From Symbiodinium natans (lineage: Eukaryota > Sar > Dinophyceae > Suessiales > Symbiodiniaceae): a stretch of 64,000 nucleotides of DNA. Shown here in pieces: positions 44,701-56,717 of the stretch. The position numbers and the translations under genes are program-made. The notes below the pieces were generated by a model, which worked only from the letters and a program-made list of their open reading frames with translations, searched no databases and was not told the DNA's origin. Position 1 is the stretch's first letter; each line of letters opens with the position of its first letter. The stretch lies in NCBI GenBank assembly GCA_905221605.1, contig CAJNDS010000025.1:579501-643500 (forward strand), given 5' to 3'.

Positions 44701-47700
44701 TATTACATAAATTAATATATATATATATATATATATCTATTTATATGTGTGTGTATGTACTAACTGATTTATATTTACATGTGTCTACTTGCGATCTATT
44801 TGTTGTTTGTTGCTTACATATGTCTTCATTCTCACAGTTAGTTATTCACCGTGCAGGTGACCACAAGCAGCTTGGACCCGTGGTGCCAGAGCGGAACTTG
44901 TGCTCGCCTTACGTCAACATCCTGAAGATGCCATTCCTAGAGCGCATGCTCAAGAACCCACGCCGCTGGGAGGCGCGTCGTGGGTTTACAGCGATTTAGC
45001 GAGTTTGGGGTTTAGGGTTTAGGGCAGACCTATTGACTGCTTCAGTACATATTGAGGCAGTCAGAGACAAGTGCTGATACTTGGCTACTCTTTGCGCAAC
45101 AGCAGTTGTGGGAGGCCAGCACTATGCTGAACATGCAGTACCGCATGCACCCGTCCATCCGCAGCTTCCCATCGTCGCAGTTCTACGACTCCAAGCTGGA
45201 AGATCGAGTGGCCATCCCTCACCGCCCTGAGCTGACGCTTTTCATGCCCTTGCATTTTTTTGTCTTTGGGAGTACTATTATACCTTAACATTTTTTGGTT
45301 CTGGGTTCCCACTATAGCCACTTATACCTAAAAGTACATATATATTTATATATACTGTTTCTCCAGGGTCTAGAACAAAATAGGGGTATTTCCTGGGGCT
45401 GTAGCACCCTGTAGTACTTAAGACGCGGCAGAGGTTGCTATGTCTCTGAGCCCAGGAATTTGCATGACAAGCTAAGGAATCGCATCTGGCCGGAGGCGAA
45501 AGAGCATAGGCGGTTCATCGACTGCCGAACGCCGCAGTCGATGGGTCTGTCGCCTGAGCTCACTCGGACATGCGACGCAGCCCTTACTGAGAACAAGACT
45601 TCGCTCAAGAACGTTGGCGAGGCCAAGGTTGCTGCAGGGCTGTGTTCCCTACTTCTCAAGCAAGGGCGCTGTGAAGCGAGGGACATCGCCATCATCACGC
45701 CATATCGGGCCCAGCAGTACGAGATCCGTGGCAGGTTGCAAAAGGACATCCCAGGCGCGGAACGCAGCAATGTAAAGCATGCGCATGCCTGACAGCTCAA
45801 GGATAGTTGTAGGGCAAGCCACCATGAGAATAATCTAATCGGCATGTTGGGAGATGTTGGGTTGGCCCTGGCAGGCTCCAAGCACATACTGGTGGGCACC
45901 GTCCACTCCTTGCAGGGCTCAGAACGCGAGTTCATCATTATCAGCTTCGTGCGCAGCATCTCCGATGATGTGCAGGACTTCTAGGGCGTAACCGGGTCAG
46001 CGCCTCTTCTGCCTGTGTAGCTACACGACAACAGCAGAGACGAATGCTTGCAGGACATCGCTCCATCCGAGGAGGTGCGGCATTCCCTAAATCATTGGGT
46101 CAGGTTTTGCTGAGGGTTGCATCGTCCAAAGCCCAGATGGGTTGCTTCGCAACATCAGTCGATGTATCCGAAGCTCAACGTCCCAAACCTCTCAGAAGAA
46201 TCCGAGATCCCCCCAAAAAGCAGGCCACCTCCATGGGAGACTCGCTTGCCTTGAGGGAGATGCGAAAAACAAGACTCGGCATCTTAGAAGACAGCATCTC
46301 GTTTGCGCTTTGGGGGGGACAGCTGAGGATGTCAGGAAGCGGGACTCACAATGTGTAGACTTTTGTTGCGGTTGAGCTTGTGTTGTTGTGCTTTGCATAA
46401 TCTTTGACCTTAAGTTGTTGTTTCTTTGTTGCCCTCAAGTTTGTGTGTTGTACTTTCTCCAGGTTTATTGTTATTGTTATTATGATTATTATTATGTTTG
46501 TTTTACGTTTATTATTATTATATATGATTATATATTATTATTATCATGATTATTATATTTTATGATTATTATATATATATATATATATATATATTGTTTT
46601 TTTTGAAGGGGGGGGGGCGCTGCGGCTGAGCGGGTTCCTGGCGTCTTGGTTTCCTGGCTTTGGGCCTTTCTGGCTTTTCGGCTTGGGGGCTTCTCGGCTT
46701 TTGTTGCCGTTGCTTCTCTTATGCCTATATAGTAGCAGTAGAACATACTTATTGTTGCTGCTGGTGGGGGCAGACTCAAGAGAAGCAGCAGCAAGAACAA
46801 CTAGTGTTGAAGGCTTAGCTCTACAGATGACATGTTGGGAAACAGCGGAGCAATTGACATGTTTCACTTGCTGCTGCTGCGCTGCCTCCTGCTCTTCTTG
46901 TTCCGTCCCAACCCTAAACCCTAAATCCTAAACCCTAAACCCCCCCCCCAAAAAAAAAAAAAATGAAACAAGGCCGGCTGCTCAACGTGGCCCTCACCCG
47001 TGCCAAATATGGCCTGGTCTGCATTGGCAACTCGGAGGTTCTGAGCAATGGATCCAAGGACTGTCTTTTCGGGTTTGGGGTTTAGGGTTTAGGGTTTAGG
47101 GTTTAGGGTTTAGGATTTAGGGTTTAGGGTTTAGGGTTTGGGGTTTCGGCTAAATCAGGGATATCAGGGTTTGGGGGGGGGGGGGGGGGTTTGTCGGCTT
47201 AGGGTTTAGTCGGGTTATTAGGGTTGTCAGGGTTTACGGGGGTTTTCAGGGTTTAGGGTTATCAGGGTTATCGGGGTATCAGGCTTAGCAGGCTTTAGGG
47301 TAAAAGATGTAGGGTTTACAGGGTTTATACTGTAGGGTTAAGTGGGTTTAGAGGGTTTATACGGATTTTTGGGTTTTAGGGGTTTATTTGATAGGGTGTT
47401 TCAGCAGGGGTTATGGGGTTTGTAGGGTTTGCATATAGGGTTTTCACGATCAAGCATATGTTTTGTTGTGCTGAGACGTTGGATTAACAAGTTCTCGGTC
47501 TTCTGGGTGCCCGTCCACTCTGCTAGTTGAGTTCGGCATCGCTTCGTTGCAGCATCAGTCAACTGTATGTATTCCTGCGGGAGAGGTTGGCTGAGCAAAC
47601 AGAACATGTTTCCCCGCAGAGCTTGTTCTTCTCTTCCGTGTGGTCCTAAACCCTAAACCCCAAACCCTAAACCCTAAACCCTAAACTCTGCAGAAGCTGC

Positions 47701-47803
47701 GGAAAACAACTCCCGAGCCCCCCCTGAACAGGACTACTACGACTTGATCCAGGATTTGAAGCGGCGTGGCTGCCTGGTCAGTCGCGAGGACCTTTTCTTA
47801 TAA
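41706..47803 (+). CDS. UPF1-like superfamily 1 RNA helicase, C-terminal complete
   Basis: All SF1 (UPF1/SETX/HELZ type) motifs appear in order on separate exons. Q motif MNERQTAALQHL (41706 to about 41812). Walker A PFSMVQGPPGTGKTSFLVHL (42305 to about 42382). Ia VCAPSNHAADHVLDRL (44055 to about 44215). Walker B FDTIVIDEAAQAPEPD (about 44333-44659). III GDHKQLGPVVPERN (44857 to about 44985). IV MLNMQYRMHPSIRSFPSSQF (about 45103-45240). IVa IAIITPYRAQQYEIRGRL (about 45455-45754). V ILVGTVHSLQGSEREFIIIS (45875 to about 45980). VI RLLNVALTRAKYGLVCIGN (46973 to about 47066). The terminal exon 47732-47803 ends DLKRRGCLVSREDLFL and a stop. Introns 44660-44856 and 45755-45874 are GC-AG and in frame. 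ATP-dependent RNA/DNA unwinding is expected. The 5' part is missing or is the RNB region upstream. Confidence 0.85.
41817..41926. mobile_element. TIR element, family E in helicase gene intron
   Basis: cccctaagggtccatgtacc is mirrored by ggtacatggacccttaggg. Directly follows the Q-motif exon. Confidence 0.9.
42974..43064. mobile_element. TIR element, family F
   Basis: accaggatggggttctaggc ... gggtataatcgcccagcctgg, moderately diverged from 21438-21529. Lies in the long helicase intron between Walker A and motif Ia. Confidence 0.75.
43448..43564. mobile_element. TIR element, family L
   Basis: attatatgggtggctgtcaa is mirrored exactly by ttgacaaccacccatataat. The core has 'gggatcc' and 'aaatactaggtgcc'. 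Only one copy was seen in this window. Confidence 0.85.
45981..46972. other. Long intron of the helicase gene
   Basis: About 1 kb between motifs V and VI. It holds an ATT/AT-rich microsatellite (46463-46596), a short poly-G, CCCTAAA repeats (46911-46942) and a poly-A stretch just before the acceptor. Open frames at 46044-46375 have no domain. Confidence 0.6.
47067..47731. other. Last intron of the helicase gene: telomere-like and degenerate repeats
   Basis: TTTAGGG array 47079-47146, a G homopolymer near 47174, then highly degenerate 'agggttt/cagggtt' text to about 47400, and CCCTAAA repeats at 47645-47688 just before the final exon. Confidence 0.65.
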
Positions 47804-49022
<1,219 letters not shown>

Positions 49023-49162
49023 ACAACCAACAGCATCATTATTGAGGCTCACTGTAAGGTCAAGAGGCGGCCGGCTGCAAACCTTCTCGTTTGTGTTAGA
49101 GCCTTCGCCCTGTCAATGGCAATGTGAAAACCTCGTGGCGCATCGGAAGTCTGAAGCCATCC

Positions 49163-49324
49163 CAGGGGACCAAAGTGAGCCCTAAAAGGGTTTTATGGTC
49201 CATCATATGCCTTAGAAATGAGGGATTACAGTAGTACAGGGTCCATAATATGCCTTAGAAATGAGGGGTTACAGTAGTACAGGGTATATGACTCTCCAAG
49301 CTTAGGGTTCCTTTGGTCCTCAAG
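49163..49324. mobile_element. Family-A element outside a verified gene
   Basis: CCAGGGGACCAAAG...GGTCCTCAAGG, core duplicated ('agtagtacagggt' twice), flanks AT/AT. The base before the target duplication is C, not G. A coding-like + frame follows (49342-49535, TEQHRWECELGLPLAAPQSA), but I cannot join it to an upstream exon. Confidence 0.7.
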
Positions 49325-49535
49325 GATTCTTCTCCTGCCTTGTGGCACCCATCATGACGGAGCAGCACCGCTGGGAATGCGAGCTTGGGCTCCCTTTAGC
49401 TGCCCCGCAGTCTGCCGAATTTTCCTACAAAAACTCCCCGCGTGCCATGCTATGGCGCGGTCTCCGCTGCCTTTGCGGGGCCTTGAGCTGCAGCTCTCTG
49501 CTGGCCTTGCGCCACGAAGGCCACTCTCCGCCTTT

Positions 49536-51542
49536 GAGGTTTAGGGTTTAGGGTTTAGGGTTTAGGGTTTAGGGTCTAGGGTCTAGGGTTTAGGGTTTAG
49601 GGTTTAGGGCCACCCTGCCCCCCCCCAAACAGACGTTGCAACCGGAAGCCACCCAAGAAGCGCACCAGAACATGAAACCCACACAACACGCCCCCGAGAC
49701 TCCCCGTGGGACAAATCTGTGGCTTCCCAAATGAGGGTTTAGGGTTTCAGGGTTCAGGGCTCAGAGTTTGGGGTTTGGGGTGTAGGGTTTTGTGTGCCTT
49801 ATTTGGTAGCCCGGGTTACCCTTCTACCTTTTTTTGGTTCTGGGTTCCCTTGAACACCAACACAAGACAGGGTGCCCTTATCAGAATATGGTTCCATGGG
49901 CTACAAAGCTTATTGGGGTCCTTCGTGTGAGGTAATCAACCCTAAACCCTAAACCCTAAACCCTAAACCCTAAACCCTAAACCCCTAAACCCCTAAACCC
50001 CTAAACCCCTAAACCCCCCGAAAATGTCTGCAGGTAGCGGTGCGACGACCCTCGGGGTCGGCAAAGTCCTACCGCCCTTTCCATCCTTCAGAACCCACCC
50101 CTCAGAAGCCCTGATGCTTCGTCTTGCTTACCAACCCCCCCCCCCTAAAAAACCCTAAACCCTAAGCCCCAAACCCTAAACCCTAAACCCTAAAACAAAA
50201 AAAAAAACCTTAGAAGGTCAAGATGGATGGTTATCTTCTGGTTTGTTTTTTTTTTCTTGGGCGGGGGGGGGGGGGGGGAGGTCTTAGGCAAAGTCGTAGT
50301 ATACAAGACTTAGAATGAAAAAGATCCCACTAAGCTCCCTGTGAAGCCAAGCCCTGCCAGCCGGCCACGCGGACGTGGACCCAGCGAAGTACAAGGCCAG
50401 TCTTTCACACGTCGTTGCGGAGGCTAAGGCTTTGGGAGACGGTTCATTTCTATTCCTAATTATATGTATTACATTTTTTGAACCCGCGCTATGCTACTGC
50501 CTGAGAGTATTATATTTATGTTTAGGATTATTCCGGCGTAGACCCAAACCGTGAGGGACCACATGGACACACTAGAGCAGTCCAATGGACCAAAGGGCAT
50601 GTCCACAAGACACCAACAGCCCAGAAATCCAATAGCTATGACAGCTTCGCATGTCAGAGGCTCTTCGGGAACCTATAGACCAACAGCGAGGACGGTTTCG
50701 GATTTCGCGAGCCCGGACATCCAAAAGCGACGACAGCTTTGCACTGCGTGAACCCAGGTGTCCAAATCAGTTTCGAGCTTGGGGGAGACCGAACGTCCAG
50801 CAGTGACTTGTAATTTCGCGAACCCAGGCATCCAAAAGCGAAAGGCGGCTTCGAAAATTGTAGACTGGACATGACTGGGCTCGCGAAGCGAACCAATCCC
50901 AACAAATGTGCACGGGACCTGGGGGGGAACGGTCATTTGGACCAAATGAACCCTAAAAGGGGCTATGGCTCCATGTAACCCTAATAGGGGTTACAGTAGC
51001 ATAGGTATACGACCTCAATTATAGGATTCTTGTGGTCCTCAAGGAAAGTGTACAGGACCTGGGTGAGAACACGACTTGATCAGAATCCGCGAGGCTAGAA
51101 GCATGCGATTTACGATGCTTGGTCTCCCGAGACCCTATTACTATTAATGCGGCCGTTTTTTTCTCTTCTTCTTGGCCGCTATATTATTATAGTATTAAAA
51201 CTATGAAGAGAATAAGAGAATTAAAATGCAAGTGAACGAAGTGAGTGCGCGATTTTAATGAACGCGTGAACGAAATGCGCGGGCTCACTGTAATTCTCCT
51301 ATTATATACGCCCGCGGGAACAGTAATAATATGATAGTATACGCACCCTTATAATGAGTACTTTGGGGCGCATTACTTTGTATTATAAACGCGCTCAAAT
51401 ATAATATCGTGAGCGCGCAAAGAACCCCGCAAAACCAACCAACCTCGTGACTCCTAAACAGCATATATATACATATTTATAGCGCTCATGATTTTTGTAC
51501 TAAGTATTTCTACACAGCACTGAAGCATGTCATGGTGGACAG
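49536..51542. other. Mostly repeats; possible exon near 50355-50450
   Basis: Telomere arrays at 49540-49608 and 49938-50018, homopolymer C and G runs near 50140 and 50263. From about 50355 the + frame reads AGHADVDPAKYKASLSHVVA then EAKALGDGSF and looks coding; it may be an upstream exon of the 51.5-kb gene. A family-A fragment lies at 50938-51050. An AT-rich stretch with GCGC words (51140-51430) has no coding signal. Confidence 0.45.
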
Positions 51543-53079
51543 GCGTGGCACCTCACGACCGGGGACCTCCAGGCCCTGATCGCCACGCACGTGCGGATGA
51601 ACCAGACAGAGATGCCCGTCAGTGACTCGGTAGGCCCTGATAAGGGACATTTTTTCATGTTAGCCCTTATTGGGTTTGAAGAGGATCATCTTCAGGAATA
51701 TATTTTTACCCTTATTTGGGTTTAAGAGGGTCATAACTTAGGAATGTGTTTTTTTCTGGAGGGTTTTAATGGCCATCTGAGGTGACGAGGCCTCCCTCCA
51801 AGGGTGGCTGGCACAGGTCTCCCAGGTCAGGCCACTGCCGGAACTGAAAGATGGGCTGTCACCCACATGCCAGACGCAGGTGCCTCGGAGACCAGATATG
51901 AACCTCAAAAATTGTGGTCCAAAAAGAACTATACGACCATAATTCTCGATAAGGTATATGAACCATAAACCCTTACACTGCCATAAGTCTCATGAAGGTC
52001 TATGAACCATAATTAAACCCTTTTAGGGTTCACAACTCGTCCCACAGGTGGGGATCCTCCTACACGAGCTCCGAGACCACTGCCCGGAAAGTGTGCCTGA
52101 GCAACTTGAGGAGTTCTCGGGCGCAATGCACTGGTATCGAAGCGGAATGAACTGCTCCCAGACCCTTGGGGACCAAATGAACCCTAAAGTTTGGGTCATA
52201 TACCCTATACTACTATTAATGCCTATGAAGGTATATGAACCATAAACCCTTTTAGGGTTCATTTCGTCCACAAGGAGCGTTCAAGACGTACTCGTTCATG
52301 GCCGGGACTTTCTCCGGGCCGTACAGGTCCCTACTCGGACCACGGTCCCGGAAGAGTTCCCGGAGGATCTCGTGGCCCTGGTAGGCCGCTGGCTTTTCAT
52401 GGAGCGGTGGATGGTGCCGCTTGCCACCGCTTCGAAGCACGCGCTCCTGTGGGCCGGATTTTGGGAGGCTGAGCCAACTGGGCGAGCTAGCATCAGCAAG
52501 CTCAACCACTTTGCAGAGCTGATGGATCACCAGACGATCCACCCCAACACAGCGCTCGGGCGCATCATCGAAGACAGCGGCCAGGTCAGCGAGTGTTACG
52601 GCAAGAGCCGGGACAACCTGACTGTGCAGTTAGCTGACAACCTGTGGTCCATTGCGAGCATGTCCTTTGTCCTCGGCATGAAGCAGAGCGGCCAGGGAAC
52701 TGTCGTGGCAGTGGTGAATAAGGAGATGGATGGGGCCCATGCACTAAAGGCCTCGGTTCTGGCCCAGTACGAGATCCCGACCATTGGGATGGCATCGTGG
52801 GGCATGGGTTGGAACCCCCACATAATCCTCATCGATCTTCGAGGCACTTGCGATGACACCAGTGCTTTTCTCATTGAACGACTGGCAGCAGGCTTGGGCA
52901 GGGCATGGGGAGAGTATGAACTCTATCAGAGCTTTACTACTGAAGACTTCGCCAAGCTCGCGAGCCCTTCCTGGAGTTGCATCGACTGCAGCGCTCACAG
53001 CGGCTGCGAGCTAGACGACCTGGCAGAGGTCCTGCGCCCGGTTGTTGAGGCCGGCCGGGTGAAGTGTGGAATGTGTTAG
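51543..53079 (+). CDS. Unrecognised protein with Cys-rich C-terminus (3' complete)
   Basis: Exons 51543-51621 (AWHLTTGDLQALIATHVRMN), 51782-51879 (DEASLQGWLAQVSQVRPLPE), 52048-52160 (VGILLHELRDHCPESVPEQL) and 52275-53079. All three introns are mobile elements (one family H, two family A) and every join keeps the frame. The long last exon has helical segments, a Gly-rich alternating stretch (GQGTVVAVVNKEMDGAHALK, then IGMASWGMGWNPHIILIDLR) that looks like an alpha/beta fold, and a tail with CIDCSAHSGC and a terminal CGMC. I do not recognise the family; the hydrophobic strand followed by ILIDLRG suggests an enzyme-like core. The Cys pattern could bind metal. Start not found. Confidence 0.7.
51622..51781 (+). 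mobile_element. Family-H element, GT-AG intron with GTGAC target duplication
   Basis: GTGAC flanks both sides (51622-51626 and 51782-51786). The element body TCGGTAGGCCC...CATCTGAG contains two tandem 'ttattgggtttgaagagg'-like units. Splicing joins CCC GTC A to GT GAC GAG in frame. Confidence 0.83.
51880..52047 (+). mobile_element. Family-A introner (reverse), GT-AG intron
   Basis: Target duplication TG; TIRs CCTCGGAGACC and GTCCCACAGG. Core internally duplicated. Joins CAG ACG CAG to GTG GGG ATC. Confidence 0.85.
52161..52274 (+). mobile_element. Family-A introner (reverse), GA-AG intron
   Basis: TIRs CCTTGGGGACC / GTCCACAAGG with flanks AC and AG. Excision as GA...AG joins TGC TCC CA to G AGC GTT CAA, in frame. 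Confidence 0.83.
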
Positions 53080-53225
53080 TGTGCATCTGGACATGTACCG
53101 GCAATCAGCCCAGTAAGAAGAAGCAGCTGCGGCTTCGCGTTCCCGAGGGTCGAGAGCTAGTCAGGGTCGTACTCTGAGACTGGGGATGCAGGGTTTATAA
53201 GGTTTAGGCCCCGGGTTAGGATGTG

Positions 53226-53340
53226 ACTTGGGGACCATGAACCTTAAAATTGGGGGGTCATATACCCTATACCACTATATTTCTTATTAAGGTAATATGA
53301 ACCAGAAGCCCTTTTCAGGGTTCATTTCGTCACCAAGGTA
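53226..53340. mobile_element. Family-A element, intergenic
   Basis: CTTGGGGACCATGAACC...TTCATTTCGTCACCAAGG, reverse orientation, between two genes and next to a telomere array. Confidence 0.75.
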
Positions 53341-53628
53341 GGGTTTCGAGGGTTCGGTTTAGGGTTTAGGGTTTTCGGGTTTAGGGTTTAGGGTTTAGGG
53401 TTTAGGGATCCAAACCTGGTCTTGCGGCAAGCATGTCGACCAGAGGGTCCATGAGTGCCATGGTCTAGGGTTTAGGGTTTAGTTTATTAGGGTTCAGGGT
53501 TTAGGGTTTAGGGTTTAGGGTTTAGGGTTTAGGGTTTAGGGTTTAGGGTTTAGGGTTTAGGGTTTAGGGTTTATTGGGGTTTAGGGTTTATTTGGGTTTA
53601 GGGTTTAGGGTTTAGGTTTTAGGGTTGC
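53341..53628 (+). repeat. Extended TTTAGGG tract
   Basis: Two arrays (53352-53406 and 53464-53628) separated by about 60 bp of unique sequence; the second has about 20 units with occasional TTTATTGGGG variants. Confidence 0.95.
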
Positions 53629-54005
53629 AATACCAATGGTTCCCGTTCAAATTTGAAAAACACTGCCAGGAGAGGGGGTACGAAATGTTGTGGGCGCCTT
53701 TTGCCCTTGGAAAGGGTGTACGGTCCATATTAATAGGGATTATACTATGGGGTATATGGGGGTTTTACGAAATTAGGGCACCCCAAATATGGACCCCAAA
53801 AAAGTAGGATCCCCTTACACAAGGGAGCCCAAACAAGGTACCCCCAATATTTCAAAGCCCCATATGACCTCATTTTTCGGGTTCCTTTGGTCTTCAAGAA
53901 AGGGAGAGCAGTAAGGTACCCCTAACATGGTAAACCCCCATATGACCTCATTCTTCGGGTTCCTTTGGTCCTGAAACCCTAAACCCTAAACTCTGAACTA
54001 CGCAG
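53629..54005. other. Tandem 70-bp duplication of element-like text
   Basis: 'catatgacctcattttcgggttcctttggtc' occurs at about 53867-53897 and 53940-53970, each ending like a family-A right end. CCCTAAA repeats then lead to the first ankyrin-gene exon. Confidence 0.55.
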
Positions 54006-55304
54006 GCAAAGCGCCTCCGCGACAAGGTCGAGGAGGAGCTGCGCTTTGCCGTCAAGCGTCGCAACATCCGGTTGATGAAGCAGTTGCTGGCCCCGGGGCC
54101 CAAATACAGAGTTTTGGGCTTAGGGGTTAGGGTTTATAGGGTTCAGGGAATAAATACGAATAGCTTTGCCCTTATCGTCCCTGTTAATGAATATACTAGA
54201 CTAAACCCCCCTCTCCCTCCAAAAAAAGAAAAAAAAGACCTGTTCCAGTTATGTGGGCCCCATATAGTATAGACTCCGGAGATCATTCGATGCTTATCCT
54301 TAGACCCCTGGGAGGATCCAAAAAGTCGAACCCCCCAAAATTACCCCATACTACTACTGGGTCATTGTTTTGGATCCTTAAGGGGATCTACTTTTTGGAT
54401 CCTCCCAGGGGTCTACCCTAAACCCTAAACCCTAAATCCCCCAAACCCGAAGCCAATGGATGTCTCGCTCCTCTCACGAGGCCATCGTCGGGGCCGGGCC
54501 CCCAGCTTTCCCTTTCACAGGAAGAGAGACTGTAAGGATCCAATGTGAACATGTGGGTTTAGGGAGGGTTCAGGGTTTAGGGTTTAGGGTGTAGGGTTAT
54601 ATACTTGGGCCCTAGATAGGTTCATGGCGCCAAAAGCCCAATAAGGGCGCAGCCCCGGACGTGAACGCTCGGAGCACATATGGAAAGGCTCAGGGTTGGC
54701 CACTCTACTACGCCGTGCAGAAAGGATACCTGGAGGAGGCGAAGCTTGGTCGACCATCGGTGTATGGGCCCTTATTCGCTTTGAAGGAACCCTTATTTGG
54801 GAAACCCTAAACCCTAAACCCTAAATAGCTTTTAAGAGGCCCAGCCTAGGAAGCTACTGTTGGCCCACGGCGCAGTCCTCGACCTCAAGGACATGTCAGG
54901 CAGGCAGGTGCTCCACATCGCGGCAGAAAGAGGCAACGCAGAGATGGTGGGCCTGCTGTTCCTCGGGGACCAAATATGAACCGTAAATTGGGGGGGGGGA
55001 TTTAGGGTTTATAATTTAGGGTTTAGGGCTCCTATTCCTCTGCAAGGTTGGCCCATGGTGCAGACCCCCATGCGCTGGACGCAGAGGGGCTCACGCCGCT
55101 TGAGCAGGCCGGCAATGAGACTTAGCTGTAGAGTATAGGTAGCCTTTGACCTTTTTGGGGTACTAAACCCTAAATCCTAACCCTAAACCCTAAACCCTAA
55201 ACCCTAAACCCTAAACCCTAAACCCTAAACCCCAAGGGTACTGGACAACTAAGGAGAGGGTAAAGGATCTGCTCCGCGAGGCTTCGAGGCCATCCGACCC
55301 TTGA
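54006..55304 (+). CDS. Ankyrin-repeat protein (multi-exon, 3' complete)
   Basis: Exon 1 54006 to about 54108 (RFAVKRRNIRLMKQLLAPG), exon 2 about 54645-54759 (GWPLYYAVQKGYLEEAK), exon 3 54850-54957 (KLLLAHGAVLDLKDMSGRQV, LHIAAERGNAEMVGLL), exon 4 55047 to about 55127 (LAHGADPHALDAEGLTPLEQ), last exon about 55238-55304 (TKERVKDLLREASRPSDP, stop). Spliced 2-3-4 gives textbook ankyrin spacing: LLLAHGA(x)LDLKD.SGRQVLHIAAERGNAEMVGLLLAHGAD. Ankyrin stacks bind partner proteins. Junction 3/4 is a family-A introner (GT-AG); junction 2/3 fits GC-AG. The exon 1-2 intron contains the family-I element. There are about four repeats, a short stack, and the N-terminus may lie upstream. Confidence 0.78.
54301..54415. 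mobile_element. TIR element, family I
   Basis: tagacccctgggaggatcca then aaaagt is mirrored exactly by acttttt ggatcctcccaggggtcta. Only copy seen; it lies in the first ankyrin-gene intron. Confidence 0.88.
54958..55046 (+). mobile_element. Family-A introner remnant with telomere repeat, GT-AG intron
   Basis: Left TIR CCTCGGGGACC, right end CTGCAAGG, target duplication TT. The middle is a poly-G run and TTTAGGG-type units in place of the usual core. Joins GGC CTG CT to G TTG GCC CAT (GLLLAHGAD). Confidence 0.82.
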
Positions 55305-55450
55305 GGCCACCTGCAGCGCCCAGCAGAGAAAACAATCTAGGGTTTGGGGTTTAGGGTTGAGGGTTTAGGGTTTAGGGTTTAGGGTTGAGGGTTTAGGGTT
55401 TAGGGTTTAGGGTTCAGGGTTTAGGATTTAGGGTTGAGGGTTTAGGGTTG
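55147..55450. repeat. CCCTAAA array (55147-55232) and TTTAGGG/TTGAGGG array (55337-55450)
   Basis: The first array lies in the last ankyrin intron, the second just downstream of the stop in the opposite orientation. The second includes repeated TTGAGGG variants at regular spacing. Confidence 0.93.
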
Positions 55451-55678
55451 AAGGGAGTGCGGCTCTTCAGGTTTGGGAAGCTCCGACCGTGCAGTCCTCG
55501 TTCTGGAGTCAGCGGGTACGGGCTTCATTACTGACCTTAGCTAGGGACTTTGGGGTGGCTTAGGCTCGCGAACAGCCCGGACCAGCTCTAGACTGGTGCA
55601 GTAAAGGTTTCTAACCCTAAACCCTAAACCCTACACCCTGAGGGCTTGGGGGATTTGAGTTCAAACAATCAGGTGTAG

Positions 55679-55877
55679 CCTTGGAGAATACATGAACCCT
55701 AAACGGGTTCATGAGTCCACAGACTTTCATAGAAATTTTCATAGCATACCCAAAGGCTCCAATGAAGTACTTTTTTGGGGTAGTATACTAGAATCCCCTA
55801 GAACGAACCCAAAAAGGAACTGCATTGGAGCCTTCAAGTAGGGTATATGACCCCAAGGTTCATTTTGTCCCCTAAGG
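55679..55877. mobile_element. Family-A element carrying a nested element
   Basis: Outer element: CCTTGGAGAATACATGAACC...TTCATTTTGTCCCCTAAGG. At about 55743-55843 it is interrupted by another TIR element whose ends are aaggctccaatg and cattggagcctt. The outer core resumes as 'gggtatatgacccc'. Confidence 0.8.
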
Positions 55878-55970
55878 AGCTTTGCATTTGCTGAGGGCTT
55901 TTGGTGCCGAAAGGCTACGTACCCTGACCCCGTTTGTCGCAACGGCGTCGGGCGACTGGGTGCTATGCTT

Positions 55971-56069
55971 TGGGATGTTCCCCTTATACTAACAGCTCCT
56001 TACTAGGATTAACTTACCCCCTATTCGAAATCCCTACTAAGGACTCTTGGTATAAGGGGAACATCCCAA
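55971..56069. mobile_element. TIR element, family B (good copy)
   Basis: tgggatgttccccttatact is mirrored by ttggtataaggggaacatccc. Confidence 0.9.
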
Positions 56070-56623
56070 GCTCTGCTTCAAAGGGGGCCGCAAGATCCCC
56101 CGAATTGACCCGAGTTCCCCTCCTTAATGCTTCCTAAAACGATCTCTGCGATACGCTCCGCGATGTTCGGGATGCAAAAGCGATTAGAAGCTCCCACTCC
56201 CGCGCTGACCATCGCCGCTGACATCTGGCCGACATGAGCGAATGCGGCCCAAGGCACAAGAGAAAGCCAGTTTTGTGCGTTGCAGATGATCGGCCTCTTT
56301 GGCTGAACCTGTGCAAGCGAAGCTGCGTCGTGGAGAGCCGTAAGACAGGGTGGCGGTCGCAGCGGCTGAAATGCGCACGTGCAAGCAAGGCATGCTCTTT
56401 CGTTACTTTCGTTGGTGAAAACCTCAAACGTCAAAGGAAGCCCTTTCCAGCTCTCTGTCTTCCGAAACCGGAGGAGACCAAAAGCACATGTGCTCCAACA
56501 TCAGGGAGGCTCAGCCCAAGACCCCCACAAGCCCTCAGCCTGTTGCTTGCGAAACGACGAGGACCTTCAGTTGCTTGGAACTGGTGATTTGCCAGGCTTG
56601 GATCAAGGAGGATAGAAGCTTGC

Positions 56624-56717
56624 TATATCCCCCTTGAGAATTATTTTTTGTTTAAATATAAAACCCAAGAGGATAGTAAAAAATATTTGTTTATTCAGGT
56701 TCTAAAGGGGGAGTATG
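56624..56717. mobile_element. TIR element, family G, with GCTTGC target duplication
   Basis: tatatcccccttgagaatta ... ttctaaagggggagtatg. GCTTGC occurs immediately left (56618) and right (56718). The paralogous site at about 59635 lacks the element. Confidence 0.87.

Noticed and set aside
49342-49551. Open + frame after a family-A element (TEQHRWECELGLPLAAPQSA)
   Set aside because: It looks coding, but the upstream join does not follow the splice rule and no domain is recognised, so it was not called as a gene.
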